Below, one piece after another: positions 57,213-62,314 of a stretch of 62,314 bases of DNA. This DNA comes from Alteromonas sp. IB21 (GTDB taxonomy: Bacteria; Pseudomonadota; Gammaproteobacteria; Enterobacterales; Alteromonadaceae), in NCBI RefSeq assembly GCF_016405965.1, contig NZ_JAEFCD010000031.1:1-62314 (forward strand), written 5' to 3'. Positions within the stretch are counted from its first letter, which is position 1. Each line of letters begins with the position of its first letter. The notes under the pieces are model-generated. The model ran no database searches. It was not told the origin of the DNA and worked only from the letters and a program-made list of their open reading frames with translations. The position numbers were made by a program, and so were the translations under genes.

Positions 57213-57641
57213 ATGACTCCAATTGACGAGAATCCAACAAAACTAGACAAACTTGGCATCTGGGTGTCCAGTTTGTGCGCGCTGCACTGTCTAGCGCTGC
57301 CTGTTTTGGTGCCTCTGCTACCGCTTATAGGTTCAAGCTTTTTTGCGCAAGTATGGTTTGAAAGAACAATTTTAACGTTTTCTCTTATCGTAGGTGCAGT
57401 TGCTTTGCTTAGCGGCGCTATTCGCTACCACGGTAAATATTACCCACTCGCGCTGCTTTTCACAGGTGGAGCCATCTATTGGCACAAAGATATTTTCGGC
57501 CATCACTACGAGCCCTTTACCATTGCTATTGGCGCGGCGTTAATTGTAGCGGGTCACTGGGTGAATATGCGTTTATGTAGGCAGTGCAAATGCTGCAAGC
57601 GCACCGTATTTTCAGAGCATCTGTCCACTGAACTTAAATAG
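57213..57641 (+). CDS. MerC-domain inner-membrane protein
   Basis: A 142-residue MerC-family protein with four membrane helices. The family Cys pair lies in the first helix region (SLCALHCLALPVLVPLLP), histidines occur in HKDIFGHHYEPF, and the tail is Cys-rich (RQCKCCKR). MerC of mercury operons imports Hg, but no other mer gene is here. With a Zur-like operator upstream, a role in zinc uptake or metal handling is more likely. Start: ATG at 57213 rather than GTG at 57198. Confidence 0.85.
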   Translation: MTPIDENPTKLDKLGIWVSSLCALHCLALPVLVPLLPLIGSSFFAQVWFERTILTFSLIVGAVALLSGAIRYHGKYYPLALLFTGGAIYWHKDIFGHHYEPFTIAIGAALIVAGHWVNMRLCRQCKCCKRTVFSEHLSTELK

Positions 57642-57661
57642 ACTGTCTGAGTTGCTGACAG

Positions 57662-57688
57662 AAAAAACGAGCCAATGGCTCGCTTTTG
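57662..57688. terminator. Bidirectional terminator
   Basis: CGAGCC-aat-GGCTCG with a T-rich tract on the plus side and six T on the minus side, between the convergent MerC and GDPD genes. Confidence 0.8.
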
Positions 57689-57706
57689 TGTTTAAAAGCA
57701 CAGACT

Positions 57707-58396
57707 TTAAAGTAGTACTTTGCGAGCGGTATCGGGTACGTTTGTAAATATCCCTGCTACTCCCCACTCTTTAAGCATTAACATATCTCTTGGCTCATCA
57801 ACGGTGTAAACAAATACGTCAAAACCCTCTTGCTGCGCTGTTTGCACAAACTCCTTATCAACGGCATCTAAAGCTATGTTCACGGAATATGCATGTAGAG
57901 CGCGTGCACTTGCCGTGCAGTCTAGTTCATAACTGGCAGACAAGGCACCAATCTTTACGTCCGACCAACGTGATGCAATAGCTTGTAACCAGTGATGGTT
58001 AAATGAAGAAATAAGTAATTTTTCAGTGTCAATGTCGCTTTGCTGTACAGCAGTTTTGACTTCATGTACCCAGCTATCGACATCCCGTAAGTGCTTTATT
58101 TCAATATTGCACCATTTATTACCTGCCACACAGTTAAGGGCTTCCGCAAGGGTTGGAATGCGTTCGCCTTCACCAATATCCATGTTCCTTAGCGTTTCCC
58201 ATTGCGCGTCGAGCAAATAGCCCGGTTCTCGGGCCCTGCGTGCCAGCGTTCTGTCGTGAAACACCACAATGCCGCTGTCGTGCTGATAGGTATCAAATTC
58301 AATCCCGTCTGCATTTTGTTCAAAGGCAAGGTTAAATGCTTTTACCGAGTTTTCAGGTGCCGCTTTACTGGCTCCACGGTGCGCAAAAATTAACAT
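57707..58396 (-). CDS. Glycerophosphodiester phosphodiesterase
   Basis: A 229-residue TIM-barrel GDPD of the UgpQ type (cytoplasmic, no signal) releasing glycerol-3-phosphate from glycerophosphodiesters. Catalytic histidines lie in FAHRGASKAAPENS and VVFHDRTL, with metal ligands in GIEFDTYQ and CNIEIK. The C-terminal VFVYTVDEPRDM is typical. Follows the EamA transporter on the same strand. Confidence 0.93.
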   Translation of the reverse strand: MLIFAHRGASKAAPENSVKAFNLAFEQNADGIEFDTYQHDSGIVVFHDRTLARRAREPGYLLDAQWETLRNMDIGEGERIPTLAEALNCVAGNKWCNIEIKHLRDVDSWVHEVKTAVQQSDIDTEKLLISSFNHHWLQAIASRWSDVKIGALSASYELDCTASARALHAYSVNIALDAVDKEFVQTAQQEGFDVFVYTVDEPRDMLMLKEWGVAGIFTNVPDTARKVLL

Positions 58397-58429
58397 AGGC
58401 GAAGAGATCCTTACGTTAAAAACAGAGCG

Positions 58430-59305
58430 TTATGAGTTGTTAGCGCTATGCAATTTATGGGTGTTAAGTGTTTCGTAGATTGACGCAGAGGTGATCAGTA
58501 TACCGCCGATTAACGCACTCCAACCGGGTTTTTCATTTAATAAAATAATGGCCAGAAAAACGCCATAAAGCGGCTGCATACAGGCAATAAGAGAAAAGGT
58601 TTTCGCTCTAAGATGTCGAAGGCTTGCTGCAATTAGTGCATGGGGAAGGGCAGTAAACACCGTACCTAATAATAGTAGCATTAACCAAGAATTAGCTGAA
58701 GCAGAAGTAATGGCTTCACTGCCGACGGGCAACATTAAAACACTGATAACTAACGTCTGCCATGCCATAGCCTGTGCGCCACTGTAGTGTTTGAAATGCT
58801 TACGATGAATGAGGTTTCTAAACGAATATAGAACAGCAGAAGCAATGCCAATCAAAACACCCAGTGTCACATCATTCTCAAGGGACGTTTCTGGCACAAT
58901 AAGGTAGACGCCGACAATGACGGTGAGGGTTGATACGATGTCTTGCCAAACCAAACGTACGCGCTCAAAGAAAGGCTCAATGAGTACGGTGATTACCGGA
59001 AACGTGAACAGGGCAATCATGCCCACGGACACCCCAGCAAACTGCATCGCAGCAAAATACGTCACCCAGTGTAGTGCCATAAGTACACCTAAACCTAGCG
59101 CGACGCCGTAATCTTTTTTTGAATTAAGCTTTATTTTGTTATTTGCCAGCTTTAAAAACGCAAACAGCGCGATGCACGCAAATATTGAACGTACCAGCGT
59201 TATATCACTGGCACTTAGAGGCACAACCCTCGAGAAGAGAGCTGTACCACCAAGTAAGATTACGGTGAAATGAAGTGAGATCAGGCTTTTTTTAACAGCA
59301 TCCAT
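58430..59305 (-). CDS. EamA/DMT-family transporter
   Basis: A 291-residue drug/metabolite transporter with ten membrane helices in two EamA repeats (about 5-135 and 145-280). The substrate cannot be told from sequence. It starts 3 bases after the psd stop, so the two are almost certainly co-transcribed, although a functional link is unproven. Confidence 0.9.
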   Translation of the reverse strand: MDAVKKSLISLHFTVILLGGTALFSRVVPLSASDITLVRSIFACIALFAFLKLANNKIKLNSKKDYGVALGLGVLMALHWVTYFAAMQFAGVSVGMIALFTFPVITVLIEPFFERVRLVWQDIVSTLTVIVGVYLIVPETSLENDVTLGVLIGIASAVLYSFRNLIHRKHFKHYSGAQAMAWQTLVISVLMLPVGSEAITSASANSWLMLLLLGTVFTALPHALIAASLRHLRAKTFSLIACMQPLYGVFLAIILLNEKPGWSALIGGILITSASIYETLNTHKLHSANNS

Positions 59306-59308
59306 AGA

Positions 59309-60286
59309 TTAGCTGTCGGCGCCCTCTGATGGCGTTTCCTTTTTAGCGTCACTGCTTGAGTCGTCTAGAACGGATTTGCTGTCTTTAGTGTCTAGGGGAG
59401 GCTGCTCTGTTACTTCGTCATCGCGTGCTGACGCTTTCAATGCCATAGGCTCACCAAGACGGGTGACCATACCAGGGGCTAGCTCCTCAAAGTCAATCAT
59501 GTCTTTTTCGAAACATACCACAATAGTAGACCCTAGTTTGAAGCGACCCAATTCGGCGCCTTTTTCTAGCTTCACCGCTGCTTCACTATCTTTTTCATAC
59601 GACCAGTGTTGAACGTTTTTTCCCGCTGGTGGGGTAACAGTACCTGCCCATACAGTCTCAATACTGGCAACAATCGTTGCGCCAACAAGTACCATCGCCA
59701 TTTTTCCCACAGGCGTATCGAAAAGCGCAACGACACGTTCATTGCGGGCGAACAGGCCGGGAATATTTTGCGCAGTTAGTGGGTTTACCGAGAAGAGTTC
59801 ACCGGGCACATATAGCATATCTGTAAGCGTGCCTTCAACAGGCATATGAATTCTGTGATAGTCGCGCGGCGCAAGATAAATGGTCGCGAACTTACCGTTT
59901 TTAAATGGCGCTGCAATATCGGGCTTTCCACCTAACAGTGTGGTTAGGCTGAAGTCGTGTCCTTTCGCTTGAAAGATGCTGTCGCTATGAATGTCACCAA
60001 ACTGGCTCACTGTTCCGTCAACTGCGTGGATGAGCACGTCGTCATTTGCATCAATGCTACGTGCTTCAGGCTTAAGTGGACGAGTGAAGAACTTATTAAA
60101 GCTTCGGTAATGCTCAGGCTCTTCATGCAGAGCTTCTGTCATATCAACGTTATACTGCTTGATAAACAGCTTAATAAAAAAGGTAGTGACGCTACCCATT
60201 TCTGCTTCGGCAAGCTTGCCCACTAGGCGTGAAAGCAAGTGCTTAGGGGTTACATATTGCAAATTAACTTTAAGCCAATCTAACAC
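59309..60286 (-). CDS. psd: Phosphatidylserine decarboxylase proenzyme
   Basis: A 325-residue proenzyme that self-cleaves at the LGST motif (G252-S253 in RFKLGSTIVV), leaving a pyruvoyl group that decarboxylates phosphatidylserine to phosphatidylethanolamine. HAVDGTVSQFG and YHRIHMPVEG are conserved. The last 40 residues form an acidic, Ser/Asp/Glu-rich tail absent from the E. coli enzyme. Near rsgA, as in enterics. Confidence 0.97.
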   Translation of the reverse strand: MLDWLKVNLQYVTPKHLLSRLVGKLAEAEMGSVTTFFIKLFIKQYNVDMTEALHEEPEHYRSFNKFFTRPLKPEARSIDANDDVLIHAVDGTVSQFGDIHSDSIFQAKGHDFSLTTLLGGKPDIAAPFKNGKFATIYLAPRDYHRIHMPVEGTLTDMLYVPGELFSVNPLTAQNIPGLFARNERVVALFDTPVGKMAMVLVGATIVASIETVWAGTVTPPAGKNVQHWSYEKDSEAAVKLEKGAELGRFKLGSTIVVCFEKDMIDFEELAPGMVTRLGEPMALKASARDDEVTEQPPLDTKDSKSVLDDSSSDAKKETPSEGADS

Positions 60287-60483
60287 AAAATATCTCCGTT
60301 TCTTTTATGCAGGTAATTTCGCACTGCATAGATAGCGCTATTGTATAGTAAGTCGTAGTATTTAAAGCAACTTTAGGGTTATGAGTGCTTACGCAAAAGT
60401 ATAAGCACGCGGTTCATAGTGAAAATAGGTCTCTACCTTTTATCTAACGCAGGCAGATGGGTGGCGTACTTCAACGTAGCCGT

Positions 60484-61527
60484 CTATGAACCAGGAGGCA
60501 GACTATGACTAGGCCGCTGCTCTTCCATTGTGGTTAAAATTCGATGATAGCTGTCAAAACGCTCAACGCTAATTTTCCCTTCTTCCACGGCTTCTCTTAG
60601 AATGCATCCTGGGTCGTTTAAGTGCTTGCAGTCTCTGAATTTACAGCCGCCTAGATAATCTCTGAACTCTATAAAGCCCCACGTAATTCGTTCGGTGGGA
60701 ATATGCCACAAGCCAAATTCGCGCACTCCGGGAGAGTCAATTAAATCGCCGCCAGCAGGTAAGTGAAGTAATTTAGCCGCGGTGGTGGTGTGTTGTCCAA
60801 GACCAGAGTTATCCGAAATATCACCGGTTAATTCATCGGCGTCTGGCAGAACCTGATTAATAAGGCTCGACTTACCAACGCCCGACTGACCTACGAAAAC
60901 ACTAATGCTATCGTTCAGGTATTCATTAAGTTTGCTGATACCCTCACCGGTTTTACAACTAGTAAATAGCACCTCGTAACCTAGCTTTTCATAGGTTTTA
61001 AGCTGTTGGTTGACTGAGGCCCGCTCTTCTTCGCTAAGAAGCTCAACTTTATTGAGTACGATAAGCGGCGTAATGCCGATGTCTTCACACGCCACAAGGT
61101 AGCGGTCAATAATGTTAAGGGAAAGGGTTGGTAAGATAGCGCTCACCACGATAATGCGGTCTATATTCGCCGCTATTGGCTTTATGCCATCATAATAATC
61201 AGGGCGAGTAAGAACCGAGTGTCTGTCTTTTACTATTTCAATAACACCACTTACACCTGACTCGGCATCATCTCCTTTACTGAAAAACACTTTATCGCCA
61301 CATACTACAGAGTCTACGGTGCGTCGAATGTGGCATCGAGAAACTGCGCCATCATTATCTTCAACATCTGCATGTTTACCAAAACGGCCAATTACTGTGC
61401 CGCTCTCTAGTGTACTTTCATCTAGGCTAGCAGCGCCTTTTGCGCCGCGCTTTTCTTGCAAGCGCTTGCTTCTGTTTGCTGCCACTTGTCGTTTCTGTCG
61501 TTGTGTAAGTTTTGGTTTTTTCGCCAC
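60484..61527 (-). CDS. rsgA: Small-subunit biogenesis GTPase RsgA
   Basis: A 347-residue circularly permuted GTPase that checks 30S maturation. OB fold (about 40-110), then G4 NKVE (159-162), G1 GQSGVGKSS (213-221), switch I with QHTTT, G3 DSPG (264-267) and a zinc finger ([14 protein letters not shown], about 295-308). The N-terminus is basic. Divergent from orn. Confidence 0.98.
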   Translation of the reverse strand: MAKKPKLTQRQKRQVAANRSKRLQEKRGAKGAASLDESTLESGTVIGRFGKHADVEDNDGAVSRCHIRRTVDSVVCGDKVFFSKGDDAESGVSGVIEIVKDRHSVLTRPDYYDGIKPIAANIDRIIVVSAILPTLSLNIIDRYLVACEDIGITPLIVLNKVELLSEEERASVNQQLKTYEKLGYEVLFTSCKTGEGISKLNEYLNDSISVFVGQSGVGKSSLINQVLPDADELTGDISDNSGLGQHTTTAAKLLHLPAGGDLIDSPGVREFGLWHIPTERITWGFIEFRDYLGGCKFRDCKHLNDPGCILREAVEEGKISVERFDSYHRILTTMEEQRPSHSLPPGS

Positions 61528-61613
61528 GATTCTTTTCTAGTTTGACGTATACTATGACAATAATACCGTTTGTAGGGCATGGTTGCCATGTCTGTAGCAC
61601 AATGAGGAAAGTA

Positions 61614-62159
61614 ATGAGTAAACACGACAGTAACCTTGTTTGGATAGACATGGAAATGACAGGGTTAGACCCTGAAACCTGTGTAGTGATGGAAATTGCT
61701 ACCATTGTCACTGATGCGCAGCTAAATATTTTGGCTGAAGGACCAGTGATAGCCGTGCATCAGAGTGATGAAGTGTTAGATAGCATGGATGAATGGTGTA
61801 CACGAGTGCATGGTGAAAGCGGGTTAACAGCGCGCTGCCGAGAAAGTAAAATTAGTGTGGAAGAAGCCGCCAAGCAAACAATCGCATTTCTAGAACAATG
61901 GGTTGATGCGAGAAAATCACCTCTTTGTGGTAACACCATAGGGCAGGACAGACGCTTTTTAGTGAAGTATATGCCAGAGCTTGAAGATTATTTCCATTAT
62001 AGAAGTATCGATGTCAGCACAATAAAAGAGCTAACCCGTCGCTGGAAACCTGAGATTTTAGATGGGTTCGAAAAGAAAGGTGTGCATTTGGCACTAGATG
62101 ATATTCGCGAGTCTATTGAAGAAATGCGCTATTATCGTGAGAAAGTGTTTACGATTTAA
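61614..62159 (+). CDS. orn: Oligoribonuclease
   Basis: A 181-residue DEDDh 3'-5' exonuclease that degrades di- to pentanucleotides, including the pGpG left by EAL enzymes. D12 and E14 ([12 protein letters not shown]), the [12 protein letters not shown] block and the [10 protein letters not shown] end are intact. The frame runs 34 codons further upstream, but GAGGAAAG before the ATG at 61614 and family length fix the start. Divergent from rsgA. Confidence 0.98.
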   Translation: MSKHDSNLVWIDMEMTGLDPETCVVMEIATIVTDAQLNILAEGPVIAVHQSDEVLDSMDEWCTRVHGESGLTARCRESKISVEEAAKQTIAFLEQWVDARKSPLCGNTIGQDRRFLVKYMPELEDYFHYRSIDVSTIKELTRRWKPEILDGFEKKGVHLALDDIRESIEEMRYYREKVFTI

Positions 62160-62199
62160 GCATTCAGACCAAGAGGTACAAAAAAAGTAGAATTAAAGG

Positions 62200-62227
62200 T
62201 TGCGTTACCCCAAAATTTTTGTAAAAT
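62200..62227 (+). promoter_or_regulatory. Promoter of the tRNA-Gly gene
   Basis: TTGCGT, a 16-base spacer and TAAAAT, followed by a GC-rich discriminator (GCGCACC) as usual for stringently controlled stable RNA promoters. Confidence 0.7.
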
Positions 62228-62260
62228 GCGCACCACTTCAAACGAAGTACCTCTTTTGTT

Positions 62261-62314
<54 letters not shown>

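Noticed and set aside
60384..60408. GTGCTTA...TAAGCAC inverted repeat between psd and rsgA
   Set aside because: A 7-bp AT-rich stem with no T tract on either strand. Too weak to call a terminator or operator.
61512..61613. Extended N-terminus of oligoribonuclease
   Set aside because: The 34 extra codons overlap the rsgA promoter region and exceed the family length. The internal ATG has a good ribosome site.

Overview
The window is a stretch of gammaproteobacterial chromosome. It most resembles the Alteromonadales, probably Alteromonas. The reasons are the long blocks of E. coli-like gene order (pilMNOPQ-aroK-aroB-damX-dam with divergent mrcA; trmL...gpsA-secB-grxC-yibN/envC-yibQ; psd-rsgA/orn-tRNA-Gly) combined with marine-gammaproteobacterial families (DUF2982, DUF2970, TorF-like porin, DUF4382 lipoprotein, H-NOX with GGDEF/EAL). 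I see no prophage, integron, CRISPR array or complete insertion sequence, so this is mostly core genome with small accessory insertions.

Layout. 1-9.4 kb: DUF2982 protein, a BarA-type hybrid kinase with a 7TMR-DISM sensor, parC, and an H-NOX gas sensor in an operon with a GGDEF/EAL protein. 9.5-14.2 kb: arginine degradation (astC-astA-astD) followed by a short DUF1338 protein, all on the minus strand. 14.6-18.5 kb: HDOD protein, pabA, trpS, rpe. 18.9-20.35 kb: a plus-strand island (porin, 105-residue exported protein, DUF2970) lying inside the classical dam-rpe neighbourhood. 20.4-29.6 kb: dam, damX, aroB, aroK, pilQPONM on the minus strand, divergent from mrcA (29.7-32.4 kb), then maeA, a DUF4382 lipoprotein and yghU. 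36.5-39.1 kb: small accessory zone with two GGGGTCAGAGTA-type palindromes, an orphan gene, a TetR regulator and a hydrolase. 39.3-46.4 kb: arginine biosynthesis argC-B-F-G-H-A on the minus strand. 46.7-50.4 kb: mgsA, then a CpxP/CpxR/CpxA stress module. 50.5-57.6 kb: pldB, trmL, a decayed gene, gpsA-secB-grxC-yibN, envC, yibQ and a MerC-domain protein behind a Zur-like operator. 57.7-62.3 kb: GDPD, EamA transporter, psd, rsgA, orn and the start of a tRNA-Gly(GCC).

The most interesting signal is the roughly 290-nt leader of argC. A tandem ARG-box operator overlaps a good promoter. It is followed by a 42-codon reading frame with its own Shine-Dalgarno and an Arg-Arg-Cys-Val-Arg segment inside a hairpin. 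Two bases after its stop codon begins a large stem (18 perfect base pairs at its foot) ending in seven U residues. This has the layout of a ribosome-mediated transcription attenuator for arginine, stacked on ArgR repression. As far as I know, enteric arg operons are described as ArgR-controlled without attenuation. Both arginine synthesis and arginine catabolism lie in this window, and the ast operon leader also carries a near-consensus ARG box.

Other points: the CpxP-like protein is a tandem duplication with a CpxR-like site in the divergent promoter region; a perfect Zur core operator precedes the MerC-domain gene; a pseudogene sits where cysE lies in E. coli; and intercistronic hairpins lie between argG/argH and trpS/pabA. 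Start codons were moved from the longest reading frame where a Shine-Dalgarno or family length favoured a downstream start; these cases are noted.
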